From Pseudomonadota bacterium (GTDB lineage Bacteria; Pseudomonadota; Gammaproteobacteria; Xanthomonadales; SZUA-38): DNA of 64,000 nucleotides. A program made the translations under genes and the position numbers. The notes under the pieces were generated by a model. The model was given only the letters and a program-made list of their open reading frames with translations. It made no database searches and was not told the origin of the DNA. The stretch spans positions 1-64,000 of the forward strand of contig JBCCCR010000017.1 in assembly GCA_039033415.1 (NCBI GenBank), written 5' to 3'. Shown piece after piece: positions 18,244-27,132 of this stretch; within the stretch, counting starts at the first letter, position 1, and the number at the start of each line of letters is the position of its first letter.

Positions 18244-19371
18244 ATGAGCGACAACTTCACGCAAATCTACCAACCGAATCAGGATGAGGCCGCACGGCAG
18301 GCGTTCGTTGGCGCGCTAAAGCGGCAGATCAACGCCAATCTTGAGCGGCGGCTTACCCAGCGCTACGACGAGGTGTGCGCGCCAAGCTTCGAGCAGCACC
18401 ATGGGCATACACCCACGAACCGCGACGAGGCGACGCAGGCATTGAAGAGCGACCCGCTTTTTCAGATGTGGGGTTCGTTGACCTATACCTCGCAGGACCT
18501 GATGTGGGAGACCGTCGGCGATACCGTCGATCGGACGGTCGCCCGCCTGGAAACCCGGGCTGCGGAGCTGGAGCAGGGTGAGTCAGTCGGCACGCTGGCA
18601 CTAAACCCCGAACTGGAAATGCCCGAGCCGATCGGCAGTACGGAAATCCATCGCCAGCCCGGGGGCTACTTTTTCGCTGGCGGCAATCTGACGGCCGCCG
18701 CTCTCTATGCCGGCACGCTGATGCTTTACACGTCAGCGAAGGGCTTCTCCAGCAGCGCCGACTCACCGTTTTCTTTTGTCGGTCAGGGCGTGGCCAAAAT
18801 GGTTGAGCCGATGCTGGAGGGCAAGAAGCCGCTCCGTATTCTCGACATGGGGTGCGGGCCTGGGACGGTGACGTTTGGCCTGAAGCAGTACTTCCCCGAG
18901 GCGGAAGTTTACGGCGTCGACCTTTCTGCGTCGTTCGTGCGGTTTGCCCATCTCTGGGCTGAGGAAGCTCGCGTGCCGATTCACTACCGGCAGGCGGACG
19001 CCGCCGAAACGGGCCTGGAAGCAGGGACGTTCGACCTGATTGTTTCCCAGATCATGTTTCATGAAACGTGGCACGACAAGGCGCCCGCGATCTTTGCTGA
19101 AGCCAAGCGACTTTTGGCGCCTGGCGGCATGATGGTCAATATCGATGTTCCCTACCAGCCCGAGCGTATCAGCCTGGTCGAGCAGGTGACCAACAGCTGG
19201 CAGGTCGAAAATAACGGCGAGCCCTTCTGGACCGGTTTTGCAGACAGCAGCGTCATAAAGATGATGCAAAAAGGCGGTTTTGCGGAGGAGGAGTGTTTCG
19301 CCCGCTATGTCGCTGCGGGTCCATCGCGCGACTACTACGTGTTTGGCGCACGCCCGGGGGCAGCGGCATGA
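18244..19371 (+). CDS. Class I SAM-dependent methyltransferase
   Basis: A 375-residue protein. The N-terminal half is helical and lacks a familiar domain. The C-terminal half holds the Rossmann SAM-binding fold: motif I ILDMGCGPGTVTFGL at about residue 199, then VYGVDLSASFVRFA, FDLIVSQIMFHE and LLAPGGMMVNID. Such a layout is typical of O- or C-methyltransferases with an N-terminal substrate domain. The ATG at 18244 lies 4 nt after the ALDH stop with GGGAG upstream. The stop overlaps the next ATG (ATGA). The substrate is unknown; the context suggests a step in the same catabolic route. Confidence 0.88.
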   Translation: MSDNFTQIYQPNQDEAARQAFVGALKRQINANLERRLTQRYDEVCAPSFEQHHGHTPTNRDEATQALKSDPLFQMWGSLTYTSQDLMWETVGDTVDRTVARLETRAAELEQGESVGTLALNPELEMPEPIGSTEIHRQPGGYFFAGGNLTAAALYAGTLMLYTSAKGFSSSADSPFSFVGQGVAKMVEPMLEGKKPLRILDMGCGPGTVTFGLKQYFPEAEVYGVDLSASFVRFAHLWAEEARVPIHYRQADAAETGLEAGTFDLIVSQIMFHETWHDKAPAIFAEAKRLLAPGGMMVNIDVPYQPERISLVEQVTNSWQVENNGEPFWTGFADSSVIKMMQKGGFAEEECFARYVAAGPSRDYYVFGARPGAAA

Positions 19372-19658
19372 GCGACTCGGCTTCCGTCAGCGAGCTTTTG
19401 CTGAAACCCCAGCGCGGCAAACCTGGCTTTGTCAGCGAGGTCGGCGCTGATCAACTCGTCGATGTGGTGATGCGCCTGGCCATGGAAATCTCCGCGCTTC
19501 GCGATCGGCTAGACGTTCATGAGGCGCTGGCGGAAAAGCACGGCTTTGGCGGACCGCAAGTCATCGACAGCTTTGAGCTCGATGACGCCACCCGTGACCG
19601 CCAGGCGGCCCGTCGAGAACGGTGGGTTCAGCGCGTTATCCATGACCTGACCACCTGA
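19368..19658 (+). CDS. Small protein of the catabolic cluster, unknown
   Basis: A 96-residue soluble protein beginning MSDSASVSELLLKPQRGKPG. It has a helical, charged middle (VMRLAMEISALRDRLDVHE) and a C-terminus rich in Arg and Asp. The ATG overlaps the methyltransferase stop as ATGA and the following hydrolase starts 10 nt after its stop, so it is embedded in the operon. The residue pattern suggests a short coiled coil or an accessory subunit. I do not recognise a family. Confidence 0.7.
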   Translation: MSDSASVSELLLKPQRGKPGFVSEVGADQLVDVVMRLAMEISALRDRLDVHEALAEKHGFGGPQVIDSFELDDATRDRQAARRERWVQRVIHDLTT

Positions 19659-19668
19659 GCACGTCGAC

Positions 19669-20511
19669 GTGACCACGCATTCCCCCTCAAACCCCGGCCG
19701 GCGCCAGGCCCTGGCGGTCGGTAGTGCAGCGCTGGCCGGCGCGGGCCTGCCGGCGGTCCATGCGACGGGTAAGTCCTACACCTTTGTTCTGGTGCCGGGG
19801 ACGTGGCACGGCGGCTGGGTCTGGCAGCCGACAGCACGCGAGCTGCGGCGCCGTGGCCATCGAGCCTATGCGGTCACATGCACCGGGGTTGGCGAGCGAA
19901 GCCATCTGATGAGCCCCGATATCGGTCTCGAAACGCATGTGCAGGACGTCGCCAACGTTCTGCGTTTTGAGGAGCTCGAGAACGTGGTTCTCGTCGGCCA
20001 TTCGTTTGCCGGCCTTACCGTGACTGGCGTGGCAGACGCCATGGGTGATCGTATCGCCCGAATCGTTTTCTACGACGCGTTTGTGCCGACTCGAGAGCGT
20101 CCGGCCTGGGTCATGCGGGACGAGGCGGGCAACTGGCCGGAATGGTGGGTCGACCGCCAGTCGCGTTTTGTCGACGGTTATCAAATGGCCTTCGACAAAG
20201 AATATCCCATCGAAATGCTGCTGGATCCCAAGACTCACCCGCAGCTGGCTCAAAGCGTCGCGTCGCGACTGACCAACCATCCCTCGCGCCAGTGGACCGA
20301 GCCGGTGTCGTTCAGCAACGGAGGCTGGGAGTCGTTCCCATGCGCCTACATCCACTGCGTCGGCCAGAAGTACCGGCAGTCGAGTGCCGCCATGTGGCAG
20401 CCCGCGAGAGATCAGCAGTGGCCGTTTATTGAGCTGGACGGTCCGCGACTCGCCATGCTGACCCAGTCTGCGCAGGTTTCTGACGTACTCGAAAACCTTG
20501 CGGCAGGCTGA
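19669..20511 (+). CDS. Alpha/beta-fold hydrolase with Tat-like leader
   Basis: A 280-residue hydrolase. The N-terminus has twin arginines in GRRQALAVGSAALAGAG, resembling a Tat signal. The core has the oxyanion block LVPGTWHGGWVW, the nucleophile elbow GHSFAG, and a late His candidate near QQWPFIELDGP, although no conserved His lies where expected, which leaves the triad uncertain. It resembles the MhpC-like/salicylate-esterase-like group (RGHRAYAVTCTGVGERSHL). GTG at 19669 is the start. The role is ester or C-C bond hydrolysis of a cluster substrate, possibly in the periplasm. Confidence 0.85.
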   Translation: MTTHSPSNPGRRQALAVGSAALAGAGLPAVHATGKSYTFVLVPGTWHGGWVWQPTARELRRRGHRAYAVTCTGVGERSHLMSPDIGLETHVQDVANVLRFEELENVVLVGHSFAGLTVTGVADAMGDRIARIVFYDAFVPTRERPAWVMRDEAGNWPEWWVDRQSRFVDGYQMAFDKEYPIEMLLDPKTHPQLAQSVASRLTNHPSRQWTEPVSFSNGGWESFPCAYIHCVGQKYRQSSAAMWQPARDQQWPFIELDGPRLAMLTQSAQVSDVLENLAAG

Positions 20512-20541
20512 TCCTTCACTCTTGAGGCTGACGACAAGGCC

Positions 20542-21486
20542 ATGACTGACTCCGCCTCCACCCGTTTTGCGTGCGTTGGTGGCGGCAATGTCGGGCGCGC
20601 CTGGGCCATTGTGTTTGCCCGCGCGGGCTTCCAGGTGTCGCTCTACGATGCTGACGAGGAAGGGCTATCGGTCCGATCCATGCCGGCGATTCAACGCAGC
20701 CTTCGGGACCTCGAGGAAGCAGGCCTCCTGTCAGACGCCGAGGCGGTTCTGACGCGGATTCACGTTGAGCCGTCCCTCGCCGAGGCGGTGGCCAACGCCA
20801 GCTACGTTCAGGAAAGCATCTCGGAAAACCTGACGGCCAAGCGGGCGCTGTTTCGCGAGCTCGGTGAGCTTGCGCCATGGGACGCAATCCTGGCGAGCTC
20901 CACCTCAGCGATTCCCGGATCCCGGTTCATGGAGACGTTGCGCGAACCGGGGCGCTGTCTAATTGTTCACCCGGTCAATCCGCCGTACCTGATTCCGCTG
21001 GTCGAGCTTTGTCCGACACCGTGGACCGATCCTGAGATTCTTGATCGGTGCCGCGAGCTCATGACCACCCTGGGCCAGCGGCCCATTACAGTTCAGCGAG
21101 AGATTCCCGGCTTTGTGCTCAATCGACTCCAGTTTACGCTGCTCACCGAAGCGCTCCACCTGGTGGGGGAGGGGTATTGCACCCCCGAAGACCTGGACCA
21201 CGTGCTCACCGACGGCCTCGCCATGCGGTGGGCGTTTCTCGGGCCTTTTGGGGTAGGGCACCTCAACGCAACCCAGGGCTTTCAAGGCTACATGGACAAC
21301 CTGGGCCCCATGATGCGCGAGCTGGCGGCAGACGCTCGAATGGACTATCCGTGGGACGAAACGCTGGTGGCTAAGATCCACGACTCGCTGGGTGACCATT
21401 GCCCGGTGGATGAAGTGCCAGAGCGTCAGGCGTGGCGCGACCGAGAGATTATGGCGTTGCGTCGACATCGCAAATCACGCGAGTAG
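20542..21486 (+). CDS. 3-hydroxyacyl-CoA dehydrogenase family protein
   Basis: A 314-residue NAD-dependent dehydrogenase. The Rossmann fingerprint is CVGGGNVGRAWAIVFARAGF with Asp near 35. SSTSAIPGSRF and IVHPVNPPYLIPLVEL carry the catalytic His region typical of lambda-crystallin and L-carnitine dehydrogenase-like members. The C-terminal helical domain includes GFVLNRLQFTLLTEAL. It would oxidise a 3-hydroxy acid or 3-hydroxyacyl compound. It is the last gene of the 16.7-21.5 kb cluster, 30 nt after the hydrolase. Confidence 0.9.
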   Translation: MTDSASTRFACVGGGNVGRAWAIVFARAGFQVSLYDADEEGLSVRSMPAIQRSLRDLEEAGLLSDAEAVLTRIHVEPSLAEAVANASYVQESISENLTAKRALFRELGELAPWDAILASSTSAIPGSRFMETLREPGRCLIVHPVNPPYLIPLVELCPTPWTDPEILDRCRELMTTLGQRPITVQREIPGFVLNRLQFTLLTEALHLVGEGYCTPEDLDHVLTDGLAMRWAFLGPFGVGHLNATQGFQGYMDNLGPMMRELAADARMDYPWDETLVAKIHDSLGDHCPVDEVPERQAWRDREIMALRRHRKSRE

Positions 21487-21566
21487 AGTGAGGGAGTCGG
21501 TCAGCGTTACCCAGACTTTGTCTGCGGACTTTGCGTGAAAATGATTTTGCGGAAATTAGCGCTCCG

Positions 21567-23006
21567 TCACTCTGACTGGTCCGCGGCAAGTTTGGCGATT
21601 GCGTCCCGATAGCTGCCAAACAGATCCTGATCAGAGAAAAGCTCAACGGAGCGCTGCGGCGGAACGCCGATGCCCTCGTAGAGCTGTCCTTCAGCATCCT
21701 TTACGGTCTGGTAGGAGATTGTCACGCGAAAACCTCGCGGCAAAGGTTTGGGTAGCAGTCCAGACAGGGCGCCGCGGGTTGAGCTGCCAACGTGCTCGAC
21801 CTTGGGTAGAGCTCTCATCATCAACACAAATGCTTCCGCCGCGCTCGCGGTGATTTCGCTTGTCACAAGAACAATCTTCTGCTGGTCAAACACACTGGCC
21901 GGAGAGAGTCGTATGATCCGGGGTTTCGATCCGGGCGCGCTGTATTCCATCACGTCGCGGGGATCGTTCATGAAGGCGGCGACTGCGGTCATAGCCGCCG
22001 CATCATTGCCGCCGCCGTTGTGGGACACATCGACAATCATCCGGCGAGTGCTCTGCAGACTGTCGCCTGCCCGCGTGAGCGCGCCGCGGAACGTCGCGAG
22101 CTGGTTTTGACGAGACTCTGGGTCTACCGTAAAGCTCGAGAACCGATTGATGCGAACGTAGCCCATGTCTTTTCCGATGATGCCCCATTCAAGGGCACCG
22201 TTGGCGCCGCTGGCATAGGTGCCAGGGTCAATCAGCTCGACAATGGACCGCTGGACCGAGCTGGCCCAATTCCCCACAAACGCACCCTCCGAGAGCTGCT
22301 GGTCGCCGCGCTCCCAGATCTGCCGTAGCCGTGTCCTGAGTCGCGGGCGGCCGGCGTTAAAGTGTTTATCGCGCCACGTCAGATTGACGTGGCTATCATT
22401 GAGCTCGCCGAGCATCTCAACAAGAAGATCAAAAAGCTCGCTGTCGGTCTTAAGCTGGGCCGCCCGCGGACGGTAGCGTGCTCGGGCGGCCGCCCAGTCG
22501 ACTCCGCGCTCGTCAAAGAAGCCGTAGTACCGGTCGAACAGCAACCAGGCGGTATCGAAAACGTCTAGCAACTCTGCGCTTTCTACCTCCGACAAACGCT
22601 GGCAGGGCTCGGGGAGATCGGCTAAGCGAACGTATTCGAGGTGGTTCTGTAGCAGCGCCGGATGATTGCGGTAGTCGTAGTAAGAAAACTGTGTTTTGTC
22701 AGCTGCAGCGGCGTGCCGGTAGATCGAGAATGGCGGGATCACGCCGGTATCTGCGATGCAATACTGATCAAGCTGGTGGAAAAGCGTTACCTCATCATTG
22801 GCGAATACGGCAACGTGACCCAGCACGTTATTGCGCCAAATTCCGGTAAGGTGCTGCTTTGCCTCCTTTGAGGTAACGCTCTGCCATTCTCGAAACTGCT
22901 CGAGATTTTCTTCGCCGCTGCAGCTCACGAGGAGGCCTAGAGTGAACGTTAGGGCGGCCTGGCTGACTTTCTGCTTCGTTGCTAGCACTTTGGTGGATCT
23001 CTCCAT
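21567..23006 (-). CDS. S41-family peptidase lipoprotein
   Basis: A 479-residue protein. The N-terminal signal ends in the lipobox LLVSC, with Cys about residue 29, predicting a lipid-anchored periplasmic protein. The C-terminal half holds a tail-specific protease-like core: ELNDSHVNL, then DMGYVRINRFSSF, then a GGGND turn (DVSHNGGGNDA), then VTSEITASAAEAFVLMMRAL with the likely catalytic Ser. No PDZ domain is apparent between the N-terminal and core regions. ATG 23006 is chosen because it directly precedes the signal sequence. Confidence 0.83.
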   Translation of the reverse strand: MERSTKVLATKQKVSQAALTFTLGLLVSCSGEENLEQFREWQSVTSKEAKQHLTGIWRNNVLGHVAVFANDEVTLFHQLDQYCIADTGVIPPFSIYRHAAAADKTQFSYYDYRNHPALLQNHLEYVRLADLPEPCQRLSEVESAELLDVFDTAWLLFDRYYGFFDERGVDWAAARARYRPRAAQLKTDSELFDLLVEMLGELNDSHVNLTWRDKHFNAGRPRLRTRLRQIWERGDQQLSEGAFVGNWASSVQRSIVELIDPGTYASGANGALEWGIIGKDMGYVRINRFSSFTVDPESRQNQLATFRGALTRAGDSLQSTRRMIVDVSHNGGGNDAAAMTAVAAFMNDPRDVMEYSAPGSKPRIIRLSPASVFDQQKIVLVTSEITASAAEAFVLMMRALPKVEHVGSSTRGALSGLLPKPLPRGFRVTISYQTVKDAEGQLYEGIGVPPQRSVELFSDQDLFGSYRDAIAKLAADQSE

Positions 23007-23210
23007 GTAACCCGTATTTGAGATTTTGAGTCGAAATATCTCGAGCCTTACTGCTAATTCCATGCTCTTTTGATGTAACGACGTGCGAGAAGAGGTTTTG
23101 TCACTCGCTGATTATCGAGCCCGAGTTTTTCTTCTTGACCGGCGACGAAAGGCTTTGCACGGCATGGCGGTATGATATCGAGGGTACCGCGCTAACGAGG
23201 AACCGACGGA

Positions 23211-24404
23211 ATGAATGCTTTTCAGCGCTGCTCGCAGCTCGCACTGTTCGGCGTCTTAGCGGTGGTTGGAGGTTGCGGAACGGGTTTCGGTGACAATTCA
23301 GAGGCCACCATCAACCTGCTGCGACAACACTTTGGCGCGGACACGGCGCTTGAGGAAACCGGCTGGAAGCTGCGGGACATCAGCGGCGCTGGTGACCGCT
23401 TCGTGGTGGTGCTGGACTTCCCGCCGGCCGGCAGCGGGTCGCGAAGCGCCCCCGTGTTCACCGAACTGGTTGCGCTGTGCCCGGTCACTTCCTCGGACGC
23501 CTACTGGACGAACAAGCATGCTCAACCCTTTTCGCTCTTTATCTCGAGATCTGGGAAGAAGGGCGCCGAGGCGATGGCGTTTTGCACACGAAGTTTCGAC
23601 TATGACGCCTACCGGCGATTGACCGACCCCCGTTCAATCGCCCGGGAACCGCTGACGAATCTCCCGCCCGCTGACGCCGACCCTGAATCACTGAATCGAA
23701 TGGTCGAGCAGGGCAGCCCAAGCTTTGCTGAAGCTCAGCGTGCGCTAATGGACGACGATACGGGCCGCCTGCAGGACATCCTTTTTGCGCGGCAGGAGCT
23801 GGTTGAGGCGTATACGGGAGGAGGGCGGACGCTCCTGTTCGACGCGGACTCGGCGTCTGAGGTTAAGGTGCTGATCGCCTTCGGCGCGAACCCGAATGTT
23901 GCCGACAGCGACGGTGTCCCGCTGCTCGAATGGCATGCCCAGCTCGGCGAGAATCGGCTGGCCGTCCTGCGCCAGCTGATTGAGATGGGTGCTGCGGCCA
24001 GGCACGTCAGGCCGGAATATGCGGGTACACCTGAGGTTGCGCTGCTGTTGCTGGACAATGGCGCGGAAGCCACGGGGGATTCGTTACTCGAAGCCATTCG
24101 CGCCGGTATGCCGGGTGTGCCGCAGGTGCTTTATGATCGCGGTGCCCGCCTCGACCAGGCACCCAATCAGGCAGACGTGCTCCATTCGCTGGTGCGTTCG
24201 TCCAATCTTTACACCGAGGCGCAGCTGCCCGGATGGTTGAATCGGCTTGAACGTTTTGTCGCGTTAGGGGGTGATATCAATCTGCCGGATGGGAGTGGTG
24301 TGGGCGTGCTTTCGGTTGCCACGCAAACGGAACCCTGGCACGGAAAGGATGCCTTGATCGAGCGTCTGGTTGAGCTCGGCGCCGAAGCGCAGCTTGAACG
24401 ATGA
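23211..24404 (+). CDS. Ankyrin-repeat lipoprotein
   Basis: A 397-residue protein with a lipoprotein signal (ALFGVLAVVGGC; Cys about residue 22). The N-terminal domain to about 170 is unassigned. From about 190 onward there are ankyrin-like repeats: EVKVLIAFGANPNVADSDGVPLLEWH, then LRQLIEMGAAARHV, ALLLLDNGAEATGDSLLEAI, VLYDRGARLD and LERFVALGGDINLPDGSG. It is probably envelope-anchored and mediates a protein contact. ATG at 23211 follows GAGGAACCGACGGA. It diverges from the S41 peptidase gene; the 204-nt gap holds nothing I recognise. Confidence 0.8.
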   Translation: MNAFQRCSQLALFGVLAVVGGCGTGFGDNSEATINLLRQHFGADTALEETGWKLRDISGAGDRFVVVLDFPPAGSGSRSAPVFTELVALCPVTSSDAYWTNKHAQPFSLFISRSGKKGAEAMAFCTRSFDYDAYRRLTDPRSIAREPLTNLPPADADPESLNRMVEQGSPSFAEAQRALMDDDTGRLQDILFARQELVEAYTGGGRTLLFDADSASEVKVLIAFGANPNVADSDGVPLLEWHAQLGENRLAVLRQLIEMGAAARHVRPEYAGTPEVALLLLDNGAEATGDSLLEAIRAGMPGVPQVLYDRGARLDQAPNQADVLHSLVRSSNLYTEAQLPGWLNRLERFVALGGDINLPDGSGVGVLSVATQTEPWHGKDALIERLVELGAEAQLER

Positions 24405-24453
24405 AGACCGGCCAGCGAGAAATGATCAAGCTGACTTTTCCAAAGGACACCCT

Positions 24454-25326
24454 ATGATTCGTCGCGGCGTTATCGTGGCATCGCTGCTGGGTGCAGCGAT
24501 AGCTGCCGCTTGGGGGTTACCAGACTTTGCTGAAGCGGCGGACCGCCCAAAGACGGTCCTGGGCCAAAAACCCCCTGGGTTGATACCCGTTCAGTTTGCC
24601 CCGGGCCATGTTGGGACGGACCACCTGGAGGTGATGGGCGCGTTGCATCCGGACATGACGGAATTTTTCTTCGTCAGGCAGGTGCTGGGCGAACCGTCCA
24701 AACACTGGTCGATTCGTCTCAAGGAAGGCCGTTGGCAGGATCCCGTGGAGCAAACACATGATGAGGCTGTCTTTGTTTCGCGTGACGGTCAGACAATGTT
24801 CCTGGGCAATCGGGTTCGACAGCAAACGGCCAACGGCTGGTCTGCACCCAAAAGCCTGGGGCCGATGTTTGAGCCATATTCCATCATGCGGCTGACGTCG
24901 TCGGCGTCCCAAACCTACGTGTTTGATGAGGCTGACGACGTGGGCACCATCAGGTTCTCGCGGATTGTGAACGGCCAGCGGCAAAGACCGGAAGTTTTTG
25001 GATCGCACATCAACAGCGGTAGGTTCACGGCGCACCCATTTATTGCGCCCGATGAGAGCTACCTGATCTGGGACAGCGAACGCGCTGTTGGCTACGGCGG
25101 TTCGGATCTTTACGTGAGCTTTCGTGAACCTGACGGCTCCTGGGGTGATGCCATCAATCTTGGCGGTGACGTCAACTCGTCGGATGAAGACGCCTTTGGA
25201 AGCGTCACGTCTGATGGGCGGTTCTTCTTTTTCCATCGGGTAAAGCTTGATCGTGAAAACCCCGAGAACAGCACTGCCAATATCTTTTGGGTCGACGCAC
25301 GGGTGATTCACGCGCTGAGGCCTTAA
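24454..25326 (+). CDS. Exported WD40-like (PD40) beta-propeller protein
   Basis: A 290-residue protein with a cleavable signal peptide (GVIVASLLGAAIAAAWG to about residue 30). The mature part has PD40-type blades: HPDMTEFFFVRQ, SRDGQTMFLGNR, APDESYLIWDSER and TSDGRFFFFHRV. Strand pairs with GGSDLYVSF and NSSDEDAFGS occur in secreted TolB-like and OmpA-associated PD40 proteins. ATG 24454 has AAGGA eight bases upstream. It follows the ankyrin lipoprotein by 49 nt and may be co-transcribed. No enzymatic motif is seen. Confidence 0.8.
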   Translation: MIRRGVIVASLLGAAIAAAWGLPDFAEAADRPKTVLGQKPPGLIPVQFAPGHVGTDHLEVMGALHPDMTEFFFVRQVLGEPSKHWSIRLKEGRWQDPVEQTHDEAVFVSRDGQTMFLGNRVRQQTANGWSAPKSLGPMFEPYSIMRLTSSASQTYVFDEADDVGTIRFSRIVNGQRQRPEVFGSHINSGRFTAHPFIAPDESYLIWDSERAVGYGGSDLYVSFREPDGSWGDAINLGGDVNSSDEDAFGSVTSDGRFFFFHRVKLDRENPENSTANIFWVDARVIHALRP

Positions 25327-25442
25327 CAGGTCTATCACTCTGTTACCCTCCAATGTACAGATCTATGCGCATAATGTATATTATGTTAAATAGCGTAACT
25401 GCCGGTTAGAGCGGGACCCGAGAAAAACCCAGAAAACATGAC

Positions 25443-26849
25443 TTAGTGAGCGCCCTCTGCTCCTGCAGGCGTGGCTTGGATCTTCTCAATCATGGCGGTG
25501 GCATGAACGTTGCCCGGGTCGAGCTCCAGGACTTTACGGTATTGCGCCAATGCTCCAGCGACGTCTCCCGAGGCCAGCAGCGCCTCGCCCAGGCTATCGT
25601 GAGTGTTTGGCGAGCTCGGAAACAGCTCCACGTTCAGTGAAAACACCGCAATCGCATCGCTCATGTCGTCGCGCTCTGTGAGCGCATAGCCAATCGTGTT
25701 CAGGAGCACTTCGCTTTCCGACAGGTCGAAGCGTTCTCCTTGCCTTGCTGCATAACGATAGTTGGCCACCACCTCAGCGCCGGTAGCCGTCTCATAATCG
25801 GCCAGCGCCACCAGAAGCGGTGTTTTGGGCGTTTTACCCGTATAAATCTCCTCAATGAGCATGCGGGCGAGCGTAATCGTCAGCTCGTTATTCTGCGTAT
25901 CGTCGGTGCACACCATCACCCCAATCTTCTGATCGGGCGCATAGCGGATATTCGCGCGAGCGCCGCCGCCACGATGACCCAATGTCAGCACACCGTTTCG
26001 GCGATCGATGATATTCCCCAGGCTGTAGTTGCCAAATGCGTGGCGCTCATCGAGCAGCAACATCTTCCAATAGCCTGCACCGATAACGGTCGCGCTGTTG
26101 ATTCCCAAGAATAAGCGGGCCATATCGTCGGCGGTGGTTTGATAGCCGCCTGCGCTGAGGATCAGCCTTGGCTGGGATTCATCAGACAGTGCAGGGTGGG
26201 TGGTCTTTGTCATGCCAGCTGGATCGGTCACGTAGCGTTTAATGAGGACATCAAATCCCTCCCCTAGCCGCTGGCTCAAAATCCATTCGCCCACCGCATA
26301 ACCCGATTGTCGGTAACGAGAAAACTCGCCCGGCTGATAGTCCAGCGGCGCACCTTTGACCAGCCGATAGATCGTTTCATTGCTGGCGTTCGGGTCAGAA
26401 AGGAGATCCCCAAAGGCTGGCTTGTTAACCACCATCGTGATGCCAGAGGTATGGTTCAACAGTCTATAGAACGGTATGTCGCTCCAGTCGGCAGGGGCAT
26501 CTTCCAGCAGGTCGTCCAGCGGGGCATCCAGATCGAGACGCCCTGCCCTGGCAAGGTTGGCATAAGTGAGCGAAGCCAGCACTTTGGTGGCGGAGTAAAG
26601 GCCGCAGGAAGAACTAGACGTGTATGGGTCACCATTGGACATTTCGCCGAAGCCTCTGGCGACGAGGATGTGGTCCCTGGACACTGCCGACACGGCCAGG
26701 CCGTCCACCCGGAAGGATTCCATGAGGCTGGGTATCTGCTTGACCGTCGCCAGCTCCGACGCGACGGATTCACCGCTGAGGAGGATGGCAATCGTCAGCC
26801 AGAGGCCCGCCAAGACGGCCGCGTGCGGTCTTGTTCCGATCGGCGACAT
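25443..26849 (-). CDS. Class C beta-lactamase-fold serine hydrolase with C-terminal TPR
   Basis: A 468-residue protein. A signal peptide occupies about residues 1-31. The penicillin-binding fold has SATK (Ser86, Lys89) as SxxK, a Tyr-containing second motif in YRQSGYAVGEW, and LGHRGGG as the third motif. The last about 70 residues form TPR-like helices (LGEALLASGDVAGALAQYRKVLELDPGN). This is the layout of esterase or peptidase relatives of AmpC rather than drug-hydrolysing enzymes. ATG 26849 overlaps the TGA of the upstream small zinc-knuckle gene (TGATG), so the two are coupled. Confidence 0.87.
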   Translation of the reverse strand: MSPIGTRPHAAVLAGLWLTIAILLSGESVASELATVKQIPSLMESFRVDGLAVSAVSRDHILVARGFGEMSNGDPYTSSSSCGLYSATKVLASLTYANLARAGRLDLDAPLDDLLEDAPADWSDIPFYRLLNHTSGITMVVNKPAFGDLLSDPNASNETIYRLVKGAPLDYQPGEFSRYRQSGYAVGEWILSQRLGEGFDVLIKRYVTDPAGMTKTTHPALSDESQPRLILSAGGYQTTADDMARLFLGINSATVIGAGYWKMLLLDERHAFGNYSLGNIIDRRNGVLTLGHRGGGARANIRYAPDQKIGVMVCTDDTQNNELTITLARMLIEEIYTGKTPKTPLLVALADYETATGAEVVANYRYAARQGERFDLSESEVLLNTIGYALTERDDMSDAIAVFSLNVELFPSSPNTHDSLGEALLASGDVAGALAQYRKVLELDPGNVHATAMIEKIQATPAGAEGAH

Positions 26850-27028
26850 CACGACTCTTCGCGGCACTGCTCGAAGTGTTTGATGGCTTTCTCGAACTTG
26901 TCGCGACAGCCGGGATTGCAAAAGCCCACCACGTCGCCGTGGAGTAGTGTCAGCGAATCCGCTGAGACGGGATCGCCAGACCAGGGGCAAACCTGATTAA
27001 CGCAGTCTTTGAGCTTGAGCTTTTCCAT
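26849..27028 (-). CDS. Small TRASH/YHS-like metal-binding protein
   Basis: A 59-residue protein that starts MEKLKLKDCVNQVCPWSGD. It has four well-spaced cysteines of the form CPWSG, then VVGFCNPGCRDKFE. This resembles the treble-clef TRASH/YHS fold that binds zinc, copper or nickel. A strong AAAGGAG lies seven bases before the ATG at 27028. The stop codon overlaps the start of the serine hydrolase gene. No signal peptide is seen, so it is probably cytoplasmic. The link to the hydrolase is unexplained. Confidence 0.75.
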   Translation of the reverse strand: MEKLKLKDCVNQVCPWSGDPVSADSLTLLHGDVVGFCNPGCRDKFEKAIKHFEQCREES

Positions 27029-27132
27029 TCAGAGACTCCTTTGAAGCCGGGGTGGTTGGCCTCGGTTAAAACGGCACTGCCGTCGTTCCATGAGGTGAGC
27101 GACGCAGATTGAGGCCTTTTGTTACGTTGTTC

